Shown: positions 18,591 through 27,115 of the stretch, one piece after another
Layout of the letters: each line of letters begins with the position of its first letter
Numbering within the stretch: the stretch's first letter is position 1
Source of the DNA: an uncultured Pseudomonadales bacterium
GTDB lineage: Bacteria; Pseudomonadota; Gammaproteobacteria; Pseudomonadales; Azotimanducaceae
Length of the DNA stretch: 64,000 bases
Direction: 5' to 3'
Assembly (NCBI GenBank): GCA_951813295.1
Contig: CATOTI010000002.1
Span: 992,001 to 1,056,000 of the forward strand
Program-made: the position numbers and the translations under genes
Notes under the pieces: model-generated
The model's database searches: none
What the model was told of the DNA's origin: nothing
The model's input: only the letters and a program-made list of their open reading frames with translations

Positions 18591-18978
18591 CCTCGTCGAA
18601 GTCTTTGATGAGCTTCGGCGTCGCGACCTGGCGCCAAGCCTGTTCGATGATGCCGGGCATCGCGTCCCATCGCACGGTCTCGAGGTTGATGAGGACCATG
18701 TCCGATCCCGCGTAGTGATCGGTAATGTAGAACGTTTCCGGTGCCGCCTGGATGAGCATCTCGCGCTCGATCATGTCGCACCGAATGGCGAGCCCGCCCT
18801 CACCTTCCGTGCGCAGGCGCGCCATGAACTTGCCTTTCACCTTGATCGACGGCGTGCCGTAGGAGCGTGATTCCTCGACGCCTGGGAAAACGCCCGCGAC
18901 TTTCAGCACTCGGTCGAACAGGGCCTTGAGTTCGGGCGATGGCGGGAACTTGATCGGCGCTGGTTCCTTCTTTGCCAT
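18580..18978 (-). CDS. MmcQ/YjbR family protein
   Basis: A 132-residue protein of the YjbR (CyaY-like fold) family, often labelled DNA-binding although function is not settled. Typical features are the central SRSYGTPSIKVKGKFMARL and the C-terminal LINLETVRWDAMPGIIEQAW with a conserved Trp. A Lys/Pro-rich N-terminus (MAKKEPAPIKFPPS) precedes the domain. It is the downstream neighbour of the ABC permease (19 bp gap) and shares no obvious pathway with it. Confidence 0.85.
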   Translation of the reverse strand: MAKKEPAPIKFPPSPELKALFDRVLKVAGVFPGVEESRSYGTPSIKVKGKFMARLRTEGEGGLAIRCDMIEREMLIQAAPETFYITDHYAGSDMVLINLETVRWDAMPGIIEQAWRQVATPKLIKDFDEARR

Positions 18979-18997
18979 CGCGAAATCCCCCCTTTCT

Positions 18998-21511
18998 CTA
19001 GAGTTCGCGCAGCACCGTAGCGGGCGGCGACTGCACCAGCTTGCGCGTGCCGAGATAGCCGACCGTCGCGATCAATACCATGCCGAAGAGCGGGCCCGCG
19101 CCCCACAGCCACGGTCTCGCGCTGTAGCCGAGCTCGAAGACCTGCGTCTCGAGCGCAAAGACCGTGATCTCGGCACCGATCACCGCGACGATGCCGGCGA
19201 AGGTCCCGAGGATCGCGAACTCGCTGGCGAGCGAACCGCTGATGAGCCTTCGACTTCCACCCAGGGCTCGCAAAAGCGCATGTTCCTTCATCCGCCCATC
19301 GCGGCCGGACTGAATGGATGCCACCAGCACCAGGATGCCCGACCCCAACACGAGGATGAGCACGAGTTCGACGGCCTGCGTCACCCGCGCGACGATGCTT
19401 TGCACTTGCAGGATGATCTCGTCGACCTCGATTACGGTGATCGTCGGATGATTCGCCAGCAACTCGTTCAGGAAACGTTTGTTCTCGGGCTCCAGGAAGA
19501 AACTCGTCATGTACGTCGCGGGGATTCCTTCGAGCGCACCCGGCGAGAAGATGATGAAGAAGTTCGGCTGCACGCTTTCCCATTCGACTGAGCGAAGGTT
19601 CGCCACCTTCGTCGTCAAAGGGATACCGCCGATATCGAACGACATCACATCCCCGACTTGGATCCCGAATTCCTGGGCGTAGTCGTCCTCAAGTGACACG
19701 AGGAGCTCGTCCGCGTTGTCTACCCACCAGTCACCCGAGACGATGACGTTGTTGTCCGGCAGCTCACCCGTAAACGTGAGATTTCGTTCGGACTGCAGGC
19801 GCGGACCACCACCGCCCCGCTCGACACGGTTCTGTTGGCTCCACTCGCGTGCGGGCGTGTCGTTCACCGTCGTGACGCGACCGCGAATCATCGGAAAGAG
19901 CGCTCCGTCGAACGTCGAGTGGTTGTCGAGCAGCGCGCTGACGGCGTCCGTCTCTTCCGGCGCGATGTTCATGATGAAGTGGTTGGGCGTGTTCTGCGGA
20001 ATCTGTGCCTGCCAGTCGTCGATCAGCGCCGTGCGAATGAGCAGCAGGATGAGCAGCAGCATGATCGCCATGCCGAAAATCATGATCTGCGCGGTGTTCT
20101 CACGATAGCGGCGCTGCAAACCGGCCAGCGCCAGGCGCCAACTCGATCGAGCCTGCATCCCAAGCGCGCGGCCACCGCGCAACAGGAGGAGTGCCAGCCC
20201 GGCGAAGATCACGGACACCGAAACGCCGCCGACCAATGCCCAGAAGGTGAGGAAGAAACTGCCGCTATACCAGATCAGGAGCGCGAGGATCCCGGCCGCG
20301 GCGAAGGAATAGGTCACCACCGACGACACGCCGGCGGTCGGAATATCGCGCCTGACGACGCGCATCGGAGAGATCTTCTTGAGCGCGATGAGCGGCGGCA
20401 TTGCGAAGGCGAGCAGACAGATGAAACCGGTGATGAAGCCCACCACGATCGGTTCGAAACCGGGCATCGGCAACGCGACAGGAATGAAGCTCGAGAGAAT
20501 CTCGATCAGACCGAGATGAACGATGACCCCGAGCACCAGCCCGAGCAGAACGCCAGCGACGCCGATGAAGCCGAGGACGCCGAAGTAGCCGATCTGGATT
20601 TCCGTTGGCGTCGCCCCGAGCGTCTTCAACACGCCGACATGATCGTAGTGACGCCGTGCATACCGGTTGGCGCCAAGGGCAACCGCGATCCCGGCGAGCA
20701 GCACCGCGAGTAGGCCACCCAACATCAGAAAGCTCTCGGCCCGGTCCAATGCCCGCCCGATCGACGGGCTCGATTCTTTGATGCTCTGCCAGCGATAGTT
20801 CGGCCGGAGCTGGCCTTCCAGCGATTCGTAGAGCGTGCCGAACGCGTCGTCGTCGCCCGCCATCAGGAGGCGATAGCCAATCCGGCTGCCAGGCTGGATG
20901 ACGCGCGTAGCGGGCACGTCGTCGAAATGCATCAGAAGTCGGGGACCGAAGTCGAAGAAGCTACCGCCCCGGTCGGGTTCAGACGAAAGCACGCGCGAAA
21001 CGGTGAATTTCTCGTAGCCGACGGTGACCCGGTCGCCGAGCATGAGTCCGAGCGAGGGCAGGAGTCGTGAGTCGAGCCATACCTCGCCACGCGCCGGCAC
21101 TTCGTCCGTGACCCGATCGACCCCGAAAGGCTCATCCGCAATCCTCAAGACGCCTCTCAAGGGATACGCATCACCCACCGCTTTGACCGCCACCAACTGA
21201 TTCGGTGCATCGAGTGTCGCGTCCTCACCGGCGAAAACCATCGAGGGGAAGGTCAGCGTTCGTGTCGTCTCGAGACCCAATTCGACCGCCGACGTCTGGA
21301 AATCCTCCGGTATCTCTCGCGAACCCGAGATCACCCGATCCGCGGCGAGAAAAGTCGCCGATTCCGCGAGCAGGGCTTTCTGAAGACGGTCGACGAAAAG
21401 ACTGATCGCCGACACGGTACCGACCGCAACGAGGAGTGCGACCAGTAACAACCGGAGTTCGCCGGCGCGCCAGTCACGTAGAGCGAACCGGAAGGAGAGC
21501 GCGAGTGTCAT
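18998..21511 (-). CDS. YbbP-like ABC transporter permease (FtsX/MacB type)
   Basis: An 837-residue inner-membrane permease with a short N-terminal helix, a large periplasmic domain (residues about 40-260), a first FtsX helix block (about 260-380), central helices (about 410-500), a second periplasmic region and a final FtsX block near 690-830. This duplicated layout is that of YbbP and related permeases predicted to release lipids or peptides from the membrane. The partner ATPase gene lies 30 bp upstream, and tesA diverges from it, reproducing the E. coli tesA-ybbA-ybbP locus. Confidence 0.92.
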   Translation of the reverse strand: MTLALSFRFALRDWRAGELRLLLVALLVAVGTVSAISLFVDRLQKALLAESATFLAADRVISGSREIPEDFQTSAVELGLETTRTLTFPSMVFAGEDATLDAPNQLVAVKAVGDAYPLRGVLRIADEPFGVDRVTDEVPARGEVWLDSRLLPSLGLMLGDRVTVGYEKFTVSRVLSSEPDRGGSFFDFGPRLLMHFDDVPATRVIQPGSRIGYRLLMAGDDDAFGTLYESLEGQLRPNYRWQSIKESSPSIGRALDRAESFLMLGGLLAVLLAGIAVALGANRYARRHYDHVGVLKTLGATPTEIQIGYFGVLGFIGVAGVLLGLVLGVIVHLGLIEILSSFIPVALPMPGFEPIVVGFITGFICLLAFAMPPLIALKKISPMRVVRRDIPTAGVSSVVTYSFAAAGILALLIWYSGSFFLTFWALVGGVSVSVIFAGLALLLLRGGRALGMQARSSWRLALAGLQRRYRENTAQIMIFGMAIMLLLILLLIRTALIDDWQAQIPQNTPNHFIMNIAPEETDAVSALLDNHSTFDGALFPMIRGRVTTVNDTPAREWSQQNRVERGGGGPRLQSERNLTFTGELPDNNVIVSGDWWVDNADELLVSLEDDYAQEFGIQVGDVMSFDIGGIPLTTKVANLRSVEWESVQPNFFIIFSPGALEGIPATYMTSFFLEPENKRFLNELLANHPTITVIEVDEIILQVQSIVARVTQAVELVLILVLGSGILVLVASIQSGRDGRMKEHALLRALGGSRRLISGSLASEFAILGTFAGIVAVIGAEITVFALETQVFELGYSARPWLWGAGPLFGMVLIATVGYLGTRKLVQSPPATVLREL

Positions 21512-21541
21512 AGTGTTTTCCCGGTAAGGCCCGAGCCGGAC

Positions 21542-22246
21542 TCAGGCGCGTCGTTCGGCCGTCGTCGCCACGACGTTGTCGACCACGCGACCCGCTTCCA
21601 GCGTCACGATCGAGTCGCAACGCTGGGCAAGTTCGAGATCGTGCGTGACCAGGACCAGGGTCGCCTTGGATTCGCGATTCAGTTCGAACAGCAGCTCGAC
21701 CACCCGATGGCCCGTCGTAGTATCGAGATTGCCTGTCGGTTCGTCCGCAAAAAGCACTTTCGGGCGTGAAGCGAACGCGCGCGCAATGGCCACACGTTGC
21801 TGTTCGCCGCCCGATAACTGACGCGGGTAATGCGTCAATCGGCTCGCCAAACCCACCCGATCGAGAAATTCTTCCGCGTCGGCCCGCGCGCTCGGGTCGC
21901 CGCGCAGTTCGACGGGCAACATGACGTTCTCGAGTGCCGTGAGGCTATCGATCAACTGGAACGTCTGGAATACGAATCCGACAGCGCGACTGCGTACCTT
22001 GGCGCGCGCTTCTTCGTCGAGGGCGGTCAGCTCGTCGCCATCGAGCCAGACCTGTCCGGATGTCGGCAAATCAAGCCCGGCCAACATACCGAGCAACGTC
22101 GTTTTCCCGGATCCCGAGGCGCCGACGATCGCCACGCTGTCGCCAGTTTCTATGGCGATGTCGACGTGGTCCAGAATGGTCAATTCGCCTTCGGCGGTTG
22201 ATACGCGCTTGACCAGTTGGGACGCGCGAAGTATGGGTGTCGTCAT
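21542..22246 (-). CDS. YbbA-like ABC transporter ATP-binding protein
   Basis: A 234-residue ABC ATPase: Walker A GASGSGKTT near residue 41, Q-loop in FVFQTFQL, signature LSGGEQQRVAIARA and Walker B VLFADEPTGNLD. It belongs to the LolD/MacB-type subfamily that pairs with FtsX-like permeases and should energise the permease encoded next. The start codon (bases 22246-22244) overlaps the divergent tesA ATG, so each gene's ribosome site must lie inside the other gene. Confidence 0.94.
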   Translation of the reverse strand: MTTPILRASQLVKRVSTAEGELTILDHVDIAIETGDSVAIVGASGSGKTTLLGMLAGLDLPTSGQVWLDGDELTALDEEARAKVRSRAVGFVFQTFQLIDSLTALENVMLPVELRGDPSARADAEEFLDRVGLASRLTHYPRQLSGGEQQRVAIARAFASRPKVLFADEPTGNLDTTTGHRVVELLFELNRESKATLVLVTHDLELAQRCDSIVTLEAGRVVDNVVATTAERRA

Positions 22247-22919
22247 GAAGAGTCGTCCGGTCCTCGTAATCTATCTTTGGGCATTGGTCTGGGTCCTGGC
22301 ACCCCTGCCGTCCCTCAACGCTCAACCGACCCCGACTTTGGAAGCTTCGACGTCACACGAGCGTGAAAACGAAGTTCCGACGATTTTGGTGGTCGGCGAC
22401 AGTATCAGCGCCGCCTACGGTATTCAACGCGAGGAGGGCTGGGTCGCTCTTCTGGAAAGCCGCCTCGGACCCGAAGGCGCACATGTTATCAATGCAAGTG
22501 TCAGCGGTGAGACCACGGCCGGCGGCGTGGCCCGCTTGCCCGCGTTGCTCGACCATGACCCCGATCTCGTGATCATCGAACTCGGCGGTAACGACGGTTT
22601 GCGCGGCTATCCCATCCAACGGATCCGCGCCAACCTGCTCGACATGACCCAGACCGTGATCGAGGCGGGAGCGACCCCCTTGATCGTCGGCATGCAGATT
22701 CCACCGAACTACGGTCCGCGATATACGGATGCCTTCCGCGATACCTTCGCCGAAGTGGCCACCACGACCAGTTCCGCCTTCGTGCCTTTTTTCCTCGAGA
22801 ACGTCGCCACCGATGGCGACCTCATGCAGGACGACGGGATTCACCCCACCGCGGAAGCGCAACCGCTCCTCGTCGACATCATCTGGCCGTTCATCGAGAA
22901 GCTCTTGAGCGATAGCTGA
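22245..22919 (+). CDS. tesA: TesA-like periplasmic SGNH esterase (arylesterase/lysophospholipase)
   Basis: TesA in E. coli is a periplasmic thioesterase, protease I and lysophospholipase L1. The start at 22245 gives 224 residues with a signal peptide (YLWALVWVLAPLPSLNA). SGNH blocks are complete: GDSIS with the nucleophile, SVSGETTAGG, GGNDGLRG, and DGIHP carrying the catalytic Asp and His. An in-frame ATG at 22233 is possible. The divergent ybbA/ybbP pair is its usual partner. Confidence 0.93.
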   Translation: MKSRPVLVIYLWALVWVLAPLPSLNAQPTPTLEASTSHERENEVPTILVVGDSISAAYGIQREEGWVALLESRLGPEGAHVINASVSGETTAGGVARLPALLDHDPDLVIIELGGNDGLRGYPIQRIRANLLDMTQTVIEAGATPLIVGMQIPPNYGPRYTDAFRDTFAEVATTTSSAFVPFFLENVATDGDLMQDDGIHPTAEAQPLLVDIIWPFIEKLLSDS

Positions 22920-22926
22920 CCGCGAG

Positions 22927-22965
22927 CCGGCTTCGCCGGTTCGTTGGCATTCTTGCTCGCGCAAG
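22927..22965. terminator. Two GC-rich hairpins between convergent tesA and trhO
   Basis: CCGGC-TTC-GCCGG (22927-22939) and CTTGC-TCGC-GCAAG (22952-22965) lie in the 68-bp gap between the stops of two convergent genes. Neither is followed by a T-run on either strand, so this is at best a bidirectional 3'-end structure. Confidence 0.5.
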
Positions 22966-22987
22966 ACCTGCGGACATTTCGGACTCG

Positions 22988-23929
22988 CTATGTTTTGCAA
23001 CCACTCGGGTGCGGCGTGCGAACGTGCGTCGAGCCGCGTTGCGTCGCGAGCCGTTGCTGGCGTGCCCGCTCCTCCAAGCCGGCTCGACGCCCGGTGTCGA
23101 GTTCGTCGATACAGCGCGGACAACTGACGCCCGGTTCATAGGCATCGGAGGTTTTGTCGGCAGCGGAGATCGCCCGCCGGCACGCGTGGCACTGTTCGTA
23201 GTCGCCTTGTTCGAGCGTTGCGGTCACCGATACGCGCTGATCGAAGACGAAACACTCGCCCTCGAAAGCGTTCTCAGCCTCGTCACTCTCGGCGAGATAG
23301 CGAAGGATCCCACCGTCTAGCTGATAGACCGATTCGAAACCGCGCTCGAGCAAGAGCGCCGAGGCTTTTTCGCACCGGATTCCCCCGGTACAGAACATGG
23401 CGATCTTCGATTGCCTCGTCGGGTCGAGAGTACGATCGACGAACGCCGGGAACTCCCGAAACGATTCTGTCTCGGCAGGAACCGCTCCGCGAAAGGTCCC
23501 GATGGCGCTCTCGTAGTGATTGCGCGTGTCGATCACGACCACATCGGGATCATCGAGCAACTCGTTCCACCTGTCCCGATCGACGTGTTCACCGAGGCGC
23601 TGATCCGCGCTCAGCGAGAATCCGAAGCTAACGATCTCGGGCTTCGTGCGCACGCGCAGTCGATGGAAGACGGCATTGCCCGGCTTCGCGCGCGACCATC
23701 TGACGTCGAAATCCGCCAGTTGTTCGGCGACCACGGACTCGAGCGCCTCCCGCGCCCCGACGACGGAACCGTTGATGCCTTCCGGGGCGATCAGGATCGT
23801 GCCGCGCAGGTCCGCGTCTCGGCACGCGGATTCGAGCGCCGATCGGACCGATTCGACGTCATCGACCGGTCGGAAAAGATAGAAGGACGCGACCCAGGGT
23901 CGCGAATCCGCTAGTCCCCGCTCGCGCAC
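22988..23929 (-). CDS. trhO: TrhO, rhodanese-type tRNA U34 hydroxylase (YceA family)
   Basis: TrhO hydroxylates U34 of some tRNAs, leading to mo5U/cmo5U-type wobble bases in parallel with the prephenate-dependent TrhP route. An N-terminal acylphosphatase-like domain (APEGINGSV) precedes the rhodanese domain with the active-site loop CTGGIRC. A C-terminal zinc-like cysteine set follows (CHACRR then CPRC). I chose GTG at 23929, which overlaps bolA by 19 bp; a TTG at 23968 would add 13 residues. Placement after bolA suggests co-transcription. Confidence 0.9.
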   Translation of the reverse strand: MRERGLADSRPWVASFYLFRPVDDVESVRSALESACRDADLRGTILIAPEGINGSVVGAREALESVVAEQLADFDVRWSRAKPGNAVFHRLRVRTKPEIVSFGFSLSADQRLGEHVDRDRWNELLDDPDVVVIDTRNHYESAIGTFRGAVPAETESFREFPAFVDRTLDPTRQSKIAMFCTGGIRCEKASALLLERGFESVYQLDGGILRYLAESDEAENAFEGECFVFDQRVSVTATLEQGDYEQCHACRRAISAADKTSDAYEPGVSCPRCIDELDTGRRAGLEERARQQRLATQRGSTHVRTPHPSGCKT

Positions 23930-24243
23930 GGTGGCGACATCGGCGCCTCGCCGAACCGTTTTGTCCAATCGTCGGCCGTATAGGTATGCATCGCGAGCGC
24001 GTGTACGCCGCCCGCGAGTTCCTCAGCCAACGTCGCGTTAACCAGTCGATGACGGGCGACGAGGCGTTCGCCGTCGAATCGTTCAGAGACGATCACCACC
24101 TTGAAATGCGTCTCGCTATTGGGCGGCACATGGTGGTTGTCGCTCTCGTTCACCACCTCGAGGTGCGCCGGGTCGAACTCGGTAGTCAGCTTCTCTTCGA
24201 TGATTTCTTTCAGCATGTTCTCGGTTTCCTCCGAGCGGCTCAC
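23911..24243 (-). CDS. BolA family protein
   Basis: A 110-residue BolA-like protein. BolA proteins partner monothiol glutaredoxins in iron-sulfur handling, and some act as transcriptional regulators. The core has HLEVVNESDNHHVPPNSETHFKV in two parts, the RLVARHRLVNATLAEELAGGVHAL helix with its conserved histidines, and a tail MHTYTADDW. An eleven-residue extension rich in Pro and Ser follows. It lies between a PP2C phosphatase gene and trhO, all on the minus strand. Confidence 0.93.
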   Translation of the reverse strand: MSRSEETENMLKEIIEEKLTTEFDPAHLEVVNESDNHHVPPNSETHFKVVIVSERFDGERLVARHRLVNATLAEELAGGVHALAMHTYTADDWTKRFGEAPMSPPCASGD

Positions 24244-24271
24244 AGGCGCCCTCGCTCAAGTGGCGCGTATT

Positions 24272-24994
24272 CTAGGGGCGTGCCAGGACAACCGAAACGT
24301 TGTCATGTCCGCCGGCACCCTTGGCGAGGTCGACGAGCGCGTCGGCGATATGCGATAGCGAGCCACCGTCCGAGAACACCGCCGAGATATCGGTATCGTC
24401 GACAAGGTCGGTCAGCCCGTCGCTACAGAGCATGAGGATGTCCGTCCGGCCGATCGTCACGAGGTCGACGTCGGCTTCGACGAACCGTGGATCGCCGATG
24501 TATCGCGTGATGATGTGTTGTTGCGGATGACCGCGCCGTTCCGCCTCGTCGATCTCGCCCGCGTCGATCGCTTGCTGAACGACGCTGTGGTCGCGGCTGA
24601 GCTGATGAAGAATCCCACCGTCCCATCGATAAGCACGAGAATCCCCAACGTTGCCGACAACGACTTTCTCTTCACCCGCAAGCGCAAAGTAGACGAGCGT
24701 CGTGCCCGCGCCCGCGTAGCGCCGGTAGGCCGCACCCAGCTCGCGAAGGCGACGATTGGCCCGGTGCGCTGCATCGTAGGCACTTCGAATGAGGAGGTTT
24801 TCATCGCGCGGGAACGCCGTTCGCGCCATGACGTCGACCGCATCCTCGATCGCGAGACGCGACGCGAGATCGCCCGCCGGCAGGCCTCCCATCCCGTCGG
24901 CCAGCACACCGAGACCTAAATCGTTGTCAACGAACACGGAATCTTCGTTGCGCTTTCGCACGAGGCCAACGTCTGAACGGGCAAAACTCTCCAT
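24272..24994 (-). CDS. PP2C-type serine/threonine phosphatase (Stp1/PrpC-like)
   Basis: A soluble 240-residue metal-dependent phosphatase. Motifs appear in the right order: RKRNEDS (motif 1), ADGMGG (motif 2), NVGDSRAY (motif 8 region), LCSDGLTD and GGHDNVSVV at the C-terminus. No membrane helix or extra domain. It would reverse Hanks-type kinase signalling, but no kinase gene is in the window. Start ATG 24994 opens a 127-bp divergent gap to yaaA. Confidence 0.93.
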   Translation of the reverse strand: MESFARSDVGLVRKRNEDSVFVDNDLGLGVLADGMGGLPAGDLASRLAIEDAVDVMARTAFPRDENLLIRSAYDAAHRANRRLRELGAAYRRYAGAGTTLVYFALAGEEKVVVGNVGDSRAYRWDGGILHQLSRDHSVVQQAIDAGEIDEAERRGHPQQHIITRYIGDPRFVEADVDLVTIGRTDILMLCSDGLTDLVDDTDISAVFSDGGSLSHIADALVDLAKGAGGHDNVSVVLARP

Positions 24995-25121
24995 TGCGTG
25001 AAGTGTACGAAGCGTCGACCGGAAGTGAACCGGTAGTGGGAGGGAACCTCCACGCGTCGCTAACGACTAACACTCCACAACAAACTAGAATGCTCAAAAG
25101 CTTCCTGCCGTGAGGATCTCC

Positions 25122-25889
25122 ATGCTCGCCGTCATATCGCCAGCGAAATCACTGGACTTCGAGTCGAAGCCGCGCACGCGCAAAAAATCGACGCCAACGT
25201 TTCTCGACGACTCATCAATACTCATCGAGTCGCTCAAAGAACTCGCCCCACAGGACGTCAGCTCCTTGATGGGCATCAGCGATCGGCTCGGACTCCTGAA
25301 CGCAGATCGCTACGCGTCGTGGTCGTGCGATACGAAAAACGGCAAACAAGCCGCCCTCGCCTTCACGGGCGACGTCTACATGGGCCTATCGGCCTGGGAT
25401 TTCGGCGAACGAGAACTGACGTCACTACAGCGACGCGTGCGGATCCTCTCGGGGCTATATGGGCTCTTGAAGCCCCTCGACCTGATTCATCCCTACCGGC
25501 TCGAAATGGGGACGTCGTTCGCCAATGGGCGCGGCAAGGATCTCTACGCGTTCTGGGGGGACAAGGTCACCGACGCGCTGAATGAAGAGCTCGCCACGCA
25601 TCGGAACCCCATTCTCGTGAACCTGGCCTCGAACGAGTACTTCGGTGTCGTACGTCCCAAAAAGCTGAACGCTCGCATCATCAACACGCGTTTTCTCGAC
25701 GAGAAAGACGGCCAGGCGAAGATCATCAGCTTCTTCGCCAAGAAAGCACGCGGCCTGATGGCAGCGCATATCGCGCGCGAAAAGGTCGAGACGTTGAGAG
25801 GGCTCAAGGAGTTCGCCGCCGAGGGCTATGCGTTCGATCCCGTTCGATCGACACGAGACGAATTCGTCTACGTGCGCGACGCCGCTTAA
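25122..25889 (+). CDS. yaaA: YaaA, peroxide stress resistance protein
   Basis: YaaA lowers free iron and binds DNA, limiting Fenton damage under peroxide stress in E. coli. The 255-residue protein starts MLAVISPAKSLDFES, the family N-terminus, at the ATG at 25122, which has AGGA just upstream. A GTG at 25110 is in frame but would move the ribosome site. Other conserved parts are FTGDVYMGL, RILSGLYGLLKPLDLIHPYRLEMG and NLASNEYF. The TAA stop shares TTAA with the stop of the convergent TerC gene. Confidence 0.95.
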   Translation: MLAVISPAKSLDFESKPRTRKKSTPTFLDDSSILIESLKELAPQDVSSLMGISDRLGLLNADRYASWSCDTKNGKQAALAFTGDVYMGLSAWDFGERELTSLQRRVRILSGLYGLLKPLDLIHPYRLEMGTSFANGRGKDLYAFWGDKVTDALNEELATHRNPILVNLASNEYFGVVRPKKLNARIINTRFLDEKDGQAKIISFFAKKARGLMAAHIAREKVETLRGLKEFAAEGYAFDPVRSTRDEFVYVRDAA

Positions 25890-26653
25890 CGCTTCCGGTC
25901 GGCGCCGGCGATCAGATCGCCCCATTTGGCTTTGCGTATTCTGACGGCGGGTTTCTTACTCGCGCGAATGTTGAGTATCTGGACAGCGAAGGAGAACGCC
26001 ATCGCCGCGTAGACGTAACCCTTCGGCACGTGGATATCTAATCCTTCGGCGACCAGCGTGAAGCCGATCAGCGTTAGAAACGACAACGCCAGCATCTTGA
26101 TCGAAGGGAAGCGATCGATGAACGCGCTCACCGGCTGAGCTGCCACCATCATGATGACGACGGCAACGACGATCGCCGCGATCATCACCGGGATCTCGTC
26201 TACCAGGCCGACGGCTGTGATGACCGAATCGAGCGAGAAAACGATATCGATCAGGGCGATCTGAACGAGTACGCCCGAAAAACTCGCGACCGCGGCGGTC
26301 GCGGCGACCACCTCGTCCGGGACTTCCAACGCGTGATGTATCTCTCGCGCCGATTTCGCGATGAGAAACGCGCCACCGATCAAGAGAATCAGGTCGCGCC
26401 CGCTGATGCCTTCGCCGAAGATGACAAAGAGATTCGACGTGAGGCCCATGATCCAGGACAACGACAGAAGCAACAGAATTCTCATGACCATCGCAGCCGA
26501 AAGGCCGATGAACCGGGCGCGGGGCTGTTGCTCCTCCGGCAGGCGCGACGTCAGGATGCTGATGAAGATGATGTTGTCGATGCCGAGGACAATCTCGAGC
26601 GTCGCAAGCGTGATGAACGCGACCCAGATCTCGGGGTTCGACAGCAGTTCCAT
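25886..26653 (-). CDS. TerC family integral membrane protein
   Basis: A 255-residue TerC/Alx-type protein of about seven helices. Members act in Mn2+ export or metal homeostasis, and others are linked to tellurite resistance. The family motif ATLEIVLGIDNIIFIS appears in the first helix and is echoed in IALIDIVFSLDSVITAVG, each with the conserved acidic residues. The start at 26653 fits the first helix; a longer open frame upstream runs through the promoter of the next gene. The TAA stop overlaps the yaaA stop. Confidence 0.93.
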   Translation of the reverse strand: MELLSNPEIWVAFITLATLEIVLGIDNIIFISILTSRLPEEQQPRARFIGLSAAMVMRILLLLSLSWIMGLTSNLFVIFGEGISGRDLILLIGGAFLIAKSAREIHHALEVPDEVVAATAAVASFSGVLVQIALIDIVFSLDSVITAVGLVDEIPVMIAAIVVAVVIMMVAAQPVSAFIDRFPSIKMLALSFLTLIGFTLVAEGLDIHVPKGYVYAAMAFSFAVQILNIRASKKPAVRIRKAKWGDLIAGADRKR

Positions 26654-26685
26654 CGATCGGGAATCTAGCCTTTGAGGGAGCGGCA

Positions 26686-26715
26686 TTGAAGCACGCGATT
26701 CGGATTCAATACCAT
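26686..26715 (+). promoter_or_regulatory. Candidate sigma70-type promoter for the DUF1244 gene
   Basis: TTGAAG (26686-26691) and TACCAT (26710-26715) are separated by 18 bp and lie 41 bp before the ATG, with AAGAGGA as ribosome site. Each hexamer matches consensus at four of six positions, so this is a moderate candidate only. Confidence 0.35.
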
Positions 26716-26756
26716 GCTCGTTTACCCATCTCTCGCTGATCCAAGAGGACTTCCCC

Positions 26757-27056
26757 ATGACAGAAGAGACCTCGAACGAAGCGATCGAAGCCGCCGTGTT
26801 CCGGCGCCTCGTCGCACACCTCGACGAAAACAAGGACGTGCAGAACATCGACCTGATGAATCTCGCCGGGTTCTGCCGAAACTGCCTTTCCAAGTGGTAC
26901 GTGGCCGCTGCCGAAGAACAGGGCCGGCCGCTCGAGTACGAAGACGCGCGCGAACGGGTTTACGGCATGCCGTACGGCGATTGGAAGAGCCGCTACCAGG
27001 CGGAAGCCACGGCCGAACAGAAAGCGCAGTTCGACGCGAATCAGAACGCGCACTGA
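26757..27056 (+). CDS. DUF1244 domain-containing protein
   Basis: A 99-residue cytoplasmic protein matching the small DUF1244 family. The core is VQNIDLMNLAGFCRNCLSKWY, with the Cys-Arg-Asn-Cys pair, followed by YEDARERVYGMPYGDWKSRYQ. The paired cysteines could be a metal or redox site, but function is unknown. It has its own ribosome site and sits between divergent terC and the ABC genes. Confidence 0.88.
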   Translation: MTEETSNEAIEAAVFRRLVAHLDENKDVQNIDLMNLAGFCRNCLSKWYVAAAEEQGRPLEYEDARERVYGMPYGDWKSRYQAEATAEQKAQFDANQNAH

Positions 27057-27115
27057 TCTGACGAACATCGCGCCGACACGCGCCATGACCGCAACCGGCT
27101 CAGGGGGCTAGCGGC

